Position numbers and translations under genes: made by a program | In this document: positions 52,396-60,505 of the stretch, piece after piece | How the letters are laid out: each line of letters begins with the position of its first letter | Position numbering within the stretch: the stretch's first letter is position 1 | The notes under the pieces: model-generated | What the model saw: the letters and a program-made list of their open reading frames with translations, nothing else | The model's database searches: none | What the model was told of the DNA's origin: nothing | Assembly (NCBI GenBank): GCA_023412805.1 | Contig: JAEZRM010000149.1 | Span: forward strand, 118,702 to 182,701 | Source of the DNA: Pseudomonadota bacterium | Lineage (GTDB): Bacteria > Pseudomonadota > Alphaproteobacteria > Rhizobiales > Hyphomicrobiaceae | Reading direction: 5' to 3' | Length of the DNA stretch: 64,000 bases

Positions 52396-53885
52396 GCGAG
52401 CGACCTCACGGTGCTGCGCAGGCCCCTTGGCCGATTCCGTCGGGCTGGAAATGGATGACAGTGCAGGACGTGGGTAGCGTCGCCCTTGGCCGACAAAGGT
52501 CACCCGCCAATCACAACGGGCCACAAATGCGGCCGTACGTAAGAGCAGCCAACATTACGTGGAACGGTTGGGATCTGTCAGATGTGAAAGAGATGAACTT
52601 CGATGACGCTGATTTCGCGCGGTTCCGCCTACAGCCCGGCGACGTGCTCGTCAATGAGGGGTCGGGTAGCGCCAACGAGGTCGGCAAGCCTGCGATTTGG
52701 CGGGAACACATCAAGGACTGCTGCTTCCAGAACACGTTAATTCGAGTTCAACCCAAGGGCTGCTCATCGGAGTACCTCTACGCCTACTTTTTGTACTGCG
52801 CTTTGTCCGGGCGCTTCGTATCAAAGACGCAAGGCGTCAACATCCATCACATCGGAAAAGAAGGGCTCGCCCGCTTCTCTCTACCTGTTCCGCGAGAAGG
52901 GGAGCAGCGGCGGATCGTGGCGAAGATTGACAGCCTGTCTGCCAAGTCCAAACGCGCCCGCGATTGCCTCGATCACATCCCTCGCCTCGTGGAGAAGTAC
53001 AAGCAGGCGATCCTCACTGCGGCATTCCGTGGAGAGCTAACGCGAGAGTGGCGGGAGCAGCGTCGCGGTTCAGGATGGCCTGAAGAGGCACGCATTCAGC
53101 TACTCGCCCGAAGGGATGAGTACCTGCGAGATCGACGCGGCTCGCGTCTCCGTTCGACGGATCCGAGCGTTGCCTGCGGACCTCCACCAGCAGGCTGGCT
53201 TTTAGCACAGCTCTCCGACGTGGGCAGTTTGCAGGTGGGTTATGCTTACAAGAGCAAATGGTACGCGAAGGAAGGCGTTCGCCTCTTACGTGGTGCGAAC
53301 ATAGCGCCCGGAAGGCTGACATGGGACGAAGTGGTTTGCCTGCCGCCGGATCGGGCGATCACGTTTTCTCAGTACAAGTTGAATGCTGGCGACATCGTGA
53401 TCGCCATGGACCGCCCGATCATCTCAACAGGATTGAAGGTGGCTCTCGTGCAACCGTGCGATGCGGGCTGCCTTCTCGTTCAACGGGTCGCGCGCTACGT
53501 CCCGTCATCATTTGCTGACAGCAGGTTCATTTGGAACGTGATCAACAGTGAGCATTTTGTCAGCCATGCCGTTACACAGGCAACCGGAAGCGATCTTCCT
53601 CACATCAGCTCGAATGACATACTCACAACTCCGCTGCTGCTCCCGCCTCCGGCCGAGCAGCGCGAAATCGCTCGCCGCATCGAAACCGCCTTCACCTGGA
53701 TTGACCGCCTGGCAGTAGAAGCCACAAGCGCCCGAAAGCTGATCGACCAACTCGACCAAGCCGTTCTCGCCAAAGCCTTCCGCGGCGAGTTGGTGCCGCA
53801 AGACCCGACCAACGAGCCCGCCGGCGCCCTGCTGGAGCGCATGAGGGCCGAGCGATCGACTAAGGCTACACAGAAGGAGAAGTAG
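52392..53885 (+). CDS. hsdS: type I restriction-modification system, S (specificity) subunit
   Basis: This 497-residue protein has two target-recognition domains in tandem. Each ends in a conserved helix region (PREGEQRRIVAKIDSLSAK near 170, and PPPAEQREIARRIETAFTW near 425) followed by long coiled-coil spacers (ARDCLDHIPRLVEKYKQAIL; LIDQLDQAVLAKAFRGEL). The two domains set a bipartite recognition sequence that cannot be read from the protein. It overlaps hsdM by four bases. It is intact, with no sign of phase variation or of inverted partial copies nearby. Confidence 0.94.
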   Translation: MSERPHGAAQAPWPIPSGWKWMTVQDVGSVALGRQRSPANHNGPQMRPYVRAANITWNGWDLSDVKEMNFDDADFARFRLQPGDVLVNEGSGSANEVGKPAIWREHIKDCCFQNTLIRVQPKGCSSEYLYAYFLYCALSGRFVSKTQGVNIHHIGKEGLARFSLPVPREGEQRRIVAKIDSLSAKSKRARDCLDHIPRLVEKYKQAILTAAFRGELTREWREQRRGSGWPEEARIQLLARRDEYLRDRRGSRLRSTDPSVACGPPPAGWLLAQLSDVGSLQVGYAYKSKWYAKEGVRLLRGANIAPGRLTWDEVVCLPPDRAITFSQYKLNAGDIVIAMDRPIISTGLKVALVQPCDAGCLLVQRVARYVPSSFADSRFIWNVINSEHFVSHAVTQATGSDLPHISSNDILTTPLLLPPPAEQREIARRIETAFTWIDRLAVEATSARKLIDQLDQAVLAKAFRGELVPQDPTNEPAGALLERMRAERSTKATQKEK

Positions 53886-53917
53886 GCGCCGGCGAGATCA
53901 ATGACGGAGGGAGGACA

Positions 53918-54817
53918 ATGACTGGCAAAGCACATCGCGGCGGAGAGCTAATGCGGAAGCTCTTCGAGATCCTTATGAAGTCTCCAGAAGGAATGAAAGC
54001 ATCTACTGCTCTTGAGACACTCGCCAACTCCGTGAAGCTTTCGGATTACGAGGCCGGCAACTATGGCTCTGGCGGGCGTCGCTTCGAGAAGATTGTCCGG
54101 TTCGCGACTGTGGATTGCGTCAAGGCAGGTTGGCTCGTCAAAGACAAAGGGACGTGGCTTGTTACCGAGGCCGGCGCTCAAGCATATCGCAATTTGAACG
54201 ACCCTGAGGCTTTTCAAAGGGAGGCGACACGCCTCTACAATGTATGGAGAAAAGGCCGCGCGGCTTCTGAACAGGAGGTTGGAGAGCAGACATCCGAGCT
54301 TGATGCGGAAGATGCGGAAAGGTCGTCGCGGATCACCTACGAGCAGGCTGAAGAGGAGGCGTGGGCCGAGATTGAGGCGCACGTCAGCGGCATGGACCCC
54401 TACGAGTTCCAACGCTTGGTTGCCGATCTTCTCAAGGCAATGGGCTATTTCCCGTCTTGGATCTCTCCTCCCGGAAGGGATGGCGGCTTGGACATTGTCG
54501 CTCACGCGGATCCGCTTGGCACTCGACCGCCCCGCATCAAGGTCCAAGTGAAGCGGCAACAGCAACGCATCACAAGGGACGGAGTGAGCGCCTTCTTGGT
54601 TCATGTGAACCAGGGGGATGCAGGCCTATTTGTTAGTATTGGCGGCTTCACGCGCGACGCCGAAGACTTTGCTCGAATGCAAGAGCAGCGCAAGATCACT
54701 CTTATTGACCTCGAGAAGCTGATCGACCTCTGGACGGAGTTTTACCCGAAGCTCGACGACATCGCTCGCGATCGCCTTCGCCTAACGCCCATTTATTTCC
54801 TGACACCGCGGGGATGA
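53918..54817 (+). CDS. Mrr-like restriction endonuclease
   Basis: This 299-residue protein has an N-terminal winged helix (LMRKLFEILMKSPEGMKAS, GWLVKDKGTWLVTEAG) and an Mrr_cat nuclease core. The core shows FQRLVADLLKAMGYF, then GGLDIVAHAD (catalytic D192) and KVQVKRQ (Q210, K212), the PD-(D/E)XK pattern of Mrr. Type IV enzymes of this group cut DNA with foreign modification, complementing the type I system encoded immediately upstream. GGGAGG precedes the ATG, 32 bases after hsdS. Confidence 0.88.
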   Translation: MTGKAHRGGELMRKLFEILMKSPEGMKASTALETLANSVKLSDYEAGNYGSGGRRFEKIVRFATVDCVKAGWLVKDKGTWLVTEAGAQAYRNLNDPEAFQREATRLYNVWRKGRAASEQEVGEQTSELDAEDAERSSRITYEQAEEEAWAEIEAHVSGMDPYEFQRLVADLLKAMGYFPSWISPPGRDGGLDIVAHADPLGTRPPRIKVQVKRQQQRITRDGVSAFLVHVNQGDAGLFVSIGGFTRDAEDFARMQEQRKITLIDLEKLIDLWTEFYPKLDDIARDRLRLTPIYFLTPRG

Positions 54818-54891
54818 CGTTACGCTAACTTGAGGCCACTGATCGAAGGGCATGTATTCTCGCGCGAGCGGCTCTTTTTCGTAGGTCGCAC

Positions 54892-55884
54892 ATGGATGAC
54901 ATTGATCTCACTCACTTCGAAGACGACGGTTCGTTTGTTGTCAAACTCGTTGGCCCGTCTGGCATCCGCGCCGAGACGCTTGCTGAGATCATTGGCGGGA
55001 TTGCACAAAGCCTCCATGCAGTTGGGGAGGCCGTAGATCCGGTACACACCCTGGACGTCATCGTTAGCCGCTTGGAGCCCGGCAGCGTCAACATCGTCGT
55101 GCGGGTCAAGCAGCATCTCAAACGGAACGCCGGGACATATGTCGCAGCTGCGGTGACGGCAGACATTATCGTCGGCCTCTTCACAAACTACCTCTATGAC
55201 CTCATCAGGCCAGCGGAGGTGTGCGAGGTCTCCGTAGACGCAGACAAGATCACCGTCCAAGGAAGCAATTGCCGCGTAACCATTCGACGCGAGGTCTACG
55301 ACCTCCGGAATCGGATCGATGGCAATCCGAGGGTGGCAGAAGGCGCTAAGAGGGCTTTAGAGGCCGCCAAGAAGGATCGTGCAGTAAGGTCTTTGGGCGT
55401 TGGCACGAAACTAAACGCTCGACCCGTCGTGACCGTTGGACGCGCCGATTTCGACGTGGGCCTTCTCAGGGCATCCCCAATGACGTCGGGCTACACACTG
55501 AAGCTCGACGCCCGCGAAGCGTTGACCGAGCGAGACGCTCCCACCTTCAGGACACGAGAACTGGACGTCTCAGCCGACCTCACCATCGTCAAGGCGGTGT
55601 TGCTAAGGGGCAAACGGAAGTGGCAGTTCAATTGGCAAGGCATCAAGATTTCAGCGCCCATCGCAGACCCTGACTTTTTCGACCAGCTTGAAAGCCGAGC
55701 TATTGCACTTCGCCAAGGCGATGCCCTTGAAGCCACCCTTCGCATCCAACAGCGCTTTCTCCCGGAAGCGCGGGTCTGGGAGAACACCGCTTACACGGTC
55801 ATGAAAGTCCTTAGGGTCAGACTTGGCGAGACGCAGACCACGATGGATCTGTCAGTTCCACATTCTCGTGGCTCGCCATCTTAG
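54892..55884 (+). CDS. unknown protein with one membrane segment, island cargo
   Basis: I do not recognise this 330-residue protein. A soluble N-terminal part (VGPSGIRAETLAEIIGGIAQ) is followed by one hydrophobic stretch (about 83-105, AAAVTADIIVGLFTNYLYDL) and a longer C-terminal part rich in beta-like alternation (TVQGSNCRVTIRREVYDL; DFDVGLLRASPM). It follows the Mrr-like gene by 74 bases on the same strand. Its place in the defence block suggests a defence accessory or effector, but nothing in the sequence proves it. Confidence 0.6.
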   Translation: MDDIDLTHFEDDGSFVVKLVGPSGIRAETLAEIIGGIAQSLHAVGEAVDPVHTLDVIVSRLEPGSVNIVVRVKQHLKRNAGTYVAAAVTADIIVGLFTNYLYDLIRPAEVCEVSVDADKITVQGSNCRVTIRREVYDLRNRIDGNPRVAEGAKRALEAAKKDRAVRSLGVGTKLNARPVVTVGRADFDVGLLRASPMTSGYTLKLDAREALTERDAPTFRTRELDVSADLTIVKAVLLRGKRKWQFNWQGIKISAPIADPDFFDQLESRAIALRQGDALEATLRIQQRFLPEARVWENTAYTVMKVLRVRLGETQTTMDLSVPHSRGSPS

Positions 55885-55951
55885 CGAGTGGGTAAGAACA
55901 CTCGAACTCGCTCCGACAGCACGTTTCTAATACGGCATGGAGGGACTAAAG

Positions 55952-56563
55952 TTGCGATACCTGCTTACTATCCTACTTTTTCTCGTCAGCCCCCCGGCAT
56001 CAGCTCAGCAGCTCCAGTTGCCGAACGGATTGAACGCGCCGGAGTTCTTCGGCGACATGCTGGCGGTGGTGGCGTTCTGCAATCTCACTGATTCTGTTGA
56101 TCAATATGAGATGAGTGCGTTTGCCAGGGCAGTAGGTATCGCAGGGGCCGACAAGGTTCAGGTTGAGGCCGAACGTACGAAGCACTACGGGAAGTACAGA
56201 TCGCATTTCGATACGCTGGAGAAGCACGTGGACTTCTGCAGCAAGATCAAAAGCCATCCATTTCTGCTCAAGGTAATGCGCAGAGGGGTCCCGAGTTTCG
56301 CGGGCTCAGACGATCGACGGCAGCCAGAGAAAATCGAGGTCTTCGGAGAGCTGCTCGCAAAGCTCCTGTTTTGCAATGTGCAGATCGACGCTACAAAATG
56401 GGGAAACTACCTGTTCGAAATGGGCGTCAAGAGTGAGAACTCACCGGCGATCGGTTCACACGCGAAATCGGTCCGCAGTACACTTGTAGCTAAATTTCCC
56501 ACACCACAGCTTGCGAAGGAGATGTGCAAGCAGGTGAACAGCAGCCTCGCCAAGCCCTATTAA
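55952..56563 (+). CDS. exported protein with an internal duplication
   Basis: The likely start is the TTG at 55952, which has GGAGGG eight bases ahead. An ATG at 55937 would lie on that ribosome site. The protein (203 aa) has a signal peptide (LLTILLFLVSPPASAQQ). The mature part holds two similar halves: FFGDMLAVVAFCN and VFGELLAKLLFCN, each followed by a helical region and a second Cys (DFCSKI; EMCKQV). The cysteines suggest one disulfide per half. The family is unknown to me. Confidence 0.6.
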   Translation: MRYLLTILLFLVSPPASAQQLQLPNGLNAPEFFGDMLAVVAFCNLTDSVDQYEMSAFARAVGIAGADKVQVEAERTKHYGKYRSHFDTLEKHVDFCSKIKSHPFLLKVMRRGVPSFAGSDDRRQPEKIEVFGELLAKLLFCNVQIDATKWGNYLFEMGVKSENSPAIGSHAKSVRSTLVAKFPTPQLAKEMCKQVNSSLAKPY

Positions 56564-56947
56564 TAAGCCTTCCTTGCAGTCCTTGTCCCTGTGAGCTGCG
56601 TCAGCGACGTAAGCTCATCGACTACGCGACTTGCTGGGCGACGGCCCGGGTTGCGGCCGTTTTGCTGCGATCCTCCGAGCCCCCCTTCGATCGACCGGCC
56701 GTTGACCGTTCCCCCCGTACGCCCCTCGCCTTCTGTCCTGCTACCGTCCGCGATCTCGCTCAGCTACCGACCGTCCCAGGCTGATCGCGCACCGGTCGGC
56801 CGGCCAATCACGCCAAGTCCAGTATGGGTACACCCAAGCGAGACCCGCAGCGAGACACCGAAGCCGTATCATTAGGGTGCATTTTTGACTTACGAGACAG
56901 TAGCCTCTATAGGTCTAAACCCATGCGAGACACAACTGGAGGCGCCC
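56564..56947. other. intergenic ahead of the serine recombinase
   Basis: These 384 bases show no convincing gene. Short GC-rich dyads near 56690-56700 and 56800-56810 (GACCGGCCG, GGTCGGCCGGCC) could belong to a recombination site, since resolvases often act on a res site beside their gene. This is speculative. Confidence 0.35.
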
Positions 56948-57496
56948 TTGTCTATTTATGGCTACGCTCGCGTCAGCTCAATCGATCAGAATCTGACCGT
57001 TCAGCAGGTCGCTCTGGCAGCTGCCGGGTGCACCATCGTACGTGCGGAGAAAGTGTCTGGGTCAAGCCGCAAGGGTCGCTCTGAGCTGGACACTCTGCTG
57101 GAGTTCCTCAGGCCAGGTGACACGCTCGTGGTGACGCGGATCGACCGCCTCGCCCGGAGTCTCAGGGACCTTCAGAACCTGGTACACGAGCTTCAGGAAC
57201 GCGGCATCCACCTGAAGGCAACGGAGCAGCCGGTGGACACGAGCACCCCAGCAGGAAAGGCTTTCCTGGGCATGCTGGGCGTCTTTGCTGAGTTCGAGAC
57301 CAACTTGCGCCGGGAGCGGCAGATGGAGGGCATCGCGGCGGCTAAAGCACAGGGAATCTACAAGGGGCGCCCAAGAAAGATCGATGCAGGCGAGGTGAAG
57401 CGATTGCTTCGAGAGGGGCATGGAGCCTCCGAAGTGGCCAGGAGATTGGGGATAGGGCGGGCGACGGTCTACAGGCTCAATGCAGAACACACTTAG
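56948..57496 (+). CDS. serine recombinase (resolvase/invertase family)
   Basis: This 182-residue protein has a small catalytic domain (IYGYARVSSIDQ, nucleophile Ser 10; DTLVVTRIDRLARSLRDL; AGKAFLGMLGVFAEFE) and a C-terminal HTH (GEVKRLLREGHGASEVARRL). The likely start is the TTG at 56948, with GGAGG ahead of it; family members begin at this point. It may resolve or invert DNA within the island. No inverted hix-like sites were recognised. Confidence 0.88.
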   Translation: MSIYGYARVSSIDQNLTVQQVALAAAGCTIVRAEKVSGSSRKGRSELDTLLEFLRPGDTLVVTRIDRLARSLRDLQNLVHELQERGIHLKATEQPVDTSTPAGKAFLGMLGVFAEFETNLRRERQMEGIAAAKAQGIYKGRPRKIDAGEVKRLLREGHGASEVARRLGIGRATVYRLNAEHT

Positions 57497-57511
57497 CGTG
57501 TATTGACGCAC

Positions 57512-57540
57512 TTGACATGTTTTCCGAGTCAACCCATATT
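57512..57540 (+). promoter_or_regulatory. sigma70-type promoter of the XRE regulator gene
   Basis: TTGACA (57512-57517) and CATATT (57535-57540) are spaced by exactly 17 bases. The start codon of the XRE gene lies 31 bases further on. A short GTGT/ACAC dyad after the -10 box (about 57541-57556) could be an operator. Confidence 0.65.
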
Positions 57541-57571
57541 GTGTGTATCAAACACGAATGGGGGGTGACAA

Positions 57572-58420
57572 ATGCAGCGGCTGAAGGAACTGCGCAAGTC
57601 TATGGGGCTGACGCAAGCCGAGCTGGCTAAGGCGCTGCAGACGACCCAGCAGACGATTGCGAGGTGGGAAACCGGCCAGACGGAGGTGCCGACAGCAGCA
57701 CTTAGAGATCTCGCTACCTTCTTTGGCCGCAGCGCAGATGAGTTGCTCGGCGTTGAGCGGCAATCCGCCAAGCAAAAGTTGGCAAAGCGAACCGCTCAGG
57801 CTCGGCATAGCGTGCCGTTTGGCACATTGTCGCTTGGCTTCCAGTTCGGCGAGCGCCGCTATCCCATCGATGAAAATGAGCGTGATCGGCTGAGGCGGAA
57901 GGTGGACGAGCTGACGGGCATTTCCGGCTGGCTGCGCTTCGTGGCGCTCGACAATAGGATCGTATTCGTGAACCCGTCAGCGGTCCAAGAAGCTGCATTG
58001 ATATCCGATGATGCTGAGGAGATGCCGTACTTCGCTTCGCCGGACACTTATAGGGGCTTCACCGAGGGGCGCGACAACGCGGACATCGGTCCCCTGGTAG
58101 CCAAGGAGCGTCAGCGCTTGATGCAGCAGCTCGCGCCCGACGTGACGGATTTAACTGCCGCCAGCAATGCCGTACACGAGGCTGTCACCAGCCTAAAGTG
58201 CATCTTCATGGGTGGTAGAGAGGCGACCTACTGTTTTGAGGATGACATAGCCACAAGCATTTCTTTGCTTGAGGATCGTGCGCCTGAAATTGAGCCCAAC
58301 GCGCTGCTCCTTGTCGATATCGAAGGATACGAAGTGGTGCGGTTGGTGAATCTTAGCGCCCTTGCCGTGATTGAGGCGCCGCTCGAGCAATATCTCGCTT
58401 ACTTAGCTACCGACGAGTAG
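57572..58420 (+). CDS. XRE-family HTH regulator with unknown C-terminal domain
   Basis: The protein has 282 residues. An N-terminal Cro/CI-type HTH (LKELRKSMGLTQAELAKALQ, TIARWETGQTEVP) is followed by a linker and a long C-terminal domain that I do not recognise (GISGWLRFVALDNRIVFVNP; LLVDIEGYEVVRLVNLSA). A good promoter and a possible operator stand directly upstream, so it may repress itself and the small genes that follow. It could be the island's phage-like repressor. Confidence 0.78.
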   Translation: MQRLKELRKSMGLTQAELAKALQTTQQTIARWETGQTEVPTAALRDLATFFGRSADELLGVERQSAKQKLAKRTAQARHSVPFGTLSLGFQFGERRYPIDENERDRLRRKVDELTGISGWLRFVALDNRIVFVNPSAVQEAALISDDAEEMPYFASPDTYRGFTEGRDNADIGPLVAKERQRLMQQLAPDVTDLTAASNAVHEAVTSLKCIFMGGREATYCFEDDIATSISLLEDRAPEIEPNALLLVDIEGYEVVRLVNLSALAVIEAPLEQYLAYLATDE

Positions 58421-58544
58421 ACCGCGACCGGCACGAGCTTAGCGGCCTCACCGCATTTTCCGAACGCAACGTTTGTCTGTTGGAATCCGCTCGGCGCGGC
58501 GGGCTCCATCTGCGTGAACGCGCCATATCCGCGAGGAGACGAAC

Positions 58545-59006
58545 ATGACTAAGTTAGCGAACCGCCCTCAGAGGGCACAGTGCCTTCTGCTTCTGCGTGG
58601 GGAAGAGTGGATGCCCCTCCCATCGTCCACGTCGCTTTCCGCCGAACATCGCGCGATGCCGAACGGGCCGGTTATTACAGCATCCTACCTCGCGGACATT
58701 GAAGGCGAACGCATAGTCGGTTGGCGCTTGCAGCGTCCAGAATTCAGCATTCATGAGGTTCTGCCCGACGGCCAGATCGAAATGAATCTTGGCAGTTTGG
58801 CCGAAGCTTTGGAAGCCTACGGCGAGAGAGGCCGAGATCGTTCTGGCTTGGGTCCGATCACGTGCGAGCTGATTCAGAAGCAGGAGCAGATTCCGCTTTG
58901 GCTGCGGCAAGCAGCCCGAGTGCAAGCCGAAGCCAACATCAAGGCCAGACTAAACGGCCGCAAAGTAGCAGGCGTGTCTCTCTTCGATGTCGAGGGACTT
59001 CGATGA
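58545..59006 (+). CDS. hypothetical protein, 153 aa
   Basis: GAGGAGA stands seven bases ahead of the ATG. It is an unrecognised soluble protein (QCLLLLRGEEWMPLPSS; IEGERIVGWRLQRPEFSIHE) with a helical tail. The stop overlaps the next small start (ATGA). It begins a run of small genes between the XRE regulator and the polymerase-like gene. Confidence 0.6.
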   Translation: MTKLANRPQRAQCLLLLRGEEWMPLPSSTSLSAEHRAMPNGPVITASYLADIEGERIVGWRLQRPEFSIHEVLPDGQIEMNLGSLAEALEAYGERGRDRSGLGPITCELIQKQEQIPLWLRQAARVQAEANIKARLNGRKVAGVSLFDVEGLR

Positions 59007-59140
59007 GATACCTGGATCAACTCATCGCCAATTGGCGGCGTAGGCGCAGCCTGGACGCGACTGGCAGAGATATTCCGCCAGCACAACGAGGGCGTGTCAG
59101 GGCCCCGCAGCCGTCGGTGGTCAAGGCATCTTCGGGGTGA
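59003..59140 (+). CDS. very small coupled reading frame, 45 aa
   Basis: The ATG overlaps the preceding stop. The 45 residues are basic (IANWRRRRSLD) and end in an Ala/Pro/Val-rich tail. The end of the frame lies inside a direct repeat shared with 59684-59733. It may be a real small protein or a translational spacer. Confidence 0.4.
   Translation: MRYLDQLIANWRRRRSLDATGRDIPPAQRGRVRAPQPSVVKASSG
59082..59131 (+). repeat. imperfect direct repeat, copy 1
   Basis: About 50 bases starting CACAACGAGGGCGTG resemble 59684-59733, differing at roughly ten positions with small gaps. The two copies bracket the two small genes at 59145-59592, suggesting local duplication. Confidence 0.5.
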
Positions 59141-59144
59141 GTAC

Positions 59145-59432
59145 ATGAAGTGGATGGACTACGGAAACGACAACGAGAACGAACTCACCATCGCCTACGG
59201 CGAGTTCATCACGCCCAGTGGCGTGGAGGTCCACAAGTGCGATGACCTCTGGAAGGACCTATACGAACTGGGGGAGAGGGCGGCCAAGCGCGGCGAGTAC
59301 GACCGTGCCCGCCTCCTGAAGGGGCAGGCGCGTATCTTCAAGAGCACAAGCAGCGACCTGCGACGCAACGAAAGGGAATGCGATGGCGAAAGACATCGAC
59401 AGCGTTCGAGTGGCACTGACGAACAACTTTAG
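59145..59432 (+). CDS. small hypothetical protein, 95 aa
   Basis: This is an unrecognised protein with an acidic start (MDYGNDNENELTIAYGEF) and a basic helical end (RARLLKGQARIFKSTSSDLR). It overlaps the next gene by 50 bases in another frame, a packing typical of phage and mobile-element small genes. Confidence 0.5.
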   Translation: MKWMDYGNDNENELTIAYGEFITPSGVEVHKCDDLWKDLYELGERAAKRGEYDRARLLKGQARIFKSTSSDLRRNERECDGERHRQRSSGTDEQL

Positions 59433-59592
59433 GAACGTGCCGGTGACCATCCAGGCCGCGCTTCTGGCGGAGTGGCTCAAGTTTGCGTTCGACTGGAGGG
59501 TGAGCCCGCAAGGGGAAGAGTTCTGGAAGGAGGTGCACAAGGAGGTCACCGCGCTCAGCAAGATGGAACGGTACAAATACACACTCGACTAA
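59383..59592 (+). CDS. small hypothetical protein, 69 aa
   Basis: AAAGGGA precedes the ATG. It is a compact helical protein with aromatic residues (AALLAEWLKFAFDWRVSP; FWKEVHKEVTALSKMERY) and no recognised family. It may be a DNA-binding or recombination directionality factor by size and place, but no motif proves it. Confidence 0.5.
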   Translation: MAKDIDSVRVALTNNFRNVPVTIQAALLAEWLKFAFDWRVSPQGEEFWKEVHKEVTALSKMERYKYTLD

Positions 59593-59683
59593 AGGCGTCC
59601 CGTGAGATGCACCCTGAGTGCACTTTGCGGGGGCTGCCCAAAGATGCTTTGCGGTGCCCCTCGTTTGCCCCCTGCTTGCTCTC

Positions 59684-59733
59684 CACAACGAGGGCGTGCC
59701 GGGGGCACCGCAGCCGCCGAGGGCAATGCATCT
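59684..59733 (+). repeat. imperfect direct repeat, copy 2
   Basis: This is the second copy of the repeat at 59082-59131, about 600 bases downstream and ahead of the zinc-finger-like gene. Confidence 0.5.
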
Positions 59734-59830
59734 ATGGGCAACCTCCTGACATAGCGTCGGGGTGTTGCAGCGAAATCAGAAGCGTGCCTGTGCCTCCAGG
59801 GACGGGCACAAATTACCTCGAGGATCGAGC

Positions 59831-60499
59831 TTGAGACGCATCTGCCGACTGCCCGGCTGCACCAATGCTGCAGCATCTATGTTTGCCGCCTACTGTGCCC
59901 GGCATAGGACAGCTGTCCGACGCCACGGCGCACCCGACCAGAGGGCTGTCACCAAAGCCCGGCTGGCGCCTTACATAAAGATCGTCAAGGCCCGCATCGC
60001 CCGGAACGCCAACAACATTGCGTGGGTGACGCTGGACGATCGCTGGAGGGCGCTTGTGGACCATGCGGACGGCATCCTGGCGGCGTTTGCCAGTGGCAAG
60101 CCGGGCGTGCGCTTTGAGAGAATCGCCGCTCAGGAGCTCGTGAAGCTCGCTGCGGTGGTGAACCCGCGGTCGGTTGTAGAAGTGACAGCGGCGATGGTCC
60201 TCATGCTGGAGTTTGAGCCGAGAGCGTTTCGATCAGACGATGCCTTTTGGCAGCAGTTGACCCGGCGTGTCCGTGGTCTCTCCGACCTGCATTTCGGCGA
60301 GAGCTGGGACAACCGACGGCAGCGAGTGCGGCGACACTACAGAGACGTGAGCCCAAAGGCTGCGATCCTCTTGGGGCGTTGGCTTGCCGAGGCGCTGGGC
60401 ATCGGGGGTAAACACATTGCCCGCGTCGAACAGGAGGAGCAGGCCCGAAAGGCAAACGAGCGTGAGAGCCTGCATGAAGCGCTCAGGCAGCTGGTGTAG
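59831..60499 (+). CDS. hypothetical protein with N-terminal zinc-finger-like cluster
   Basis: The 222 residues start at a TTG with GAGGA ahead; a GTG at 59762 would add 23 residues. The N-terminus has CRLPGCTNAAASMFAAYCARH, written here as a C-x4-C then C-x2-H spacing, which suggests a small zinc site. The rest is helical with an RxxRVRRHYRDVS segment. It ends six bases before the polymerase-like gene and is probably co-transcribed with it, so a role in element DNA handling is plausible. The family is not recognised. Confidence 0.55.
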   Translation: MRRICRLPGCTNAAASMFAAYCARHRTAVRRHGAPDQRAVTKARLAPYIKIVKARIARNANNIAWVTLDDRWRALVDHADGILAAFASGKPGVRFERIAAQELVKLAAVVNPRSVVEVTAAMVLMLEFEPRAFRSDDAFWQQLTRRVRGLSDLHFGESWDNRRQRVRRHYRDVSPKAAILLGRWLAEALGIGGKHIARVEQEEQARKANERESLHEALRQLV

Positions 60500-60505
60500 A
60501 GCGCG

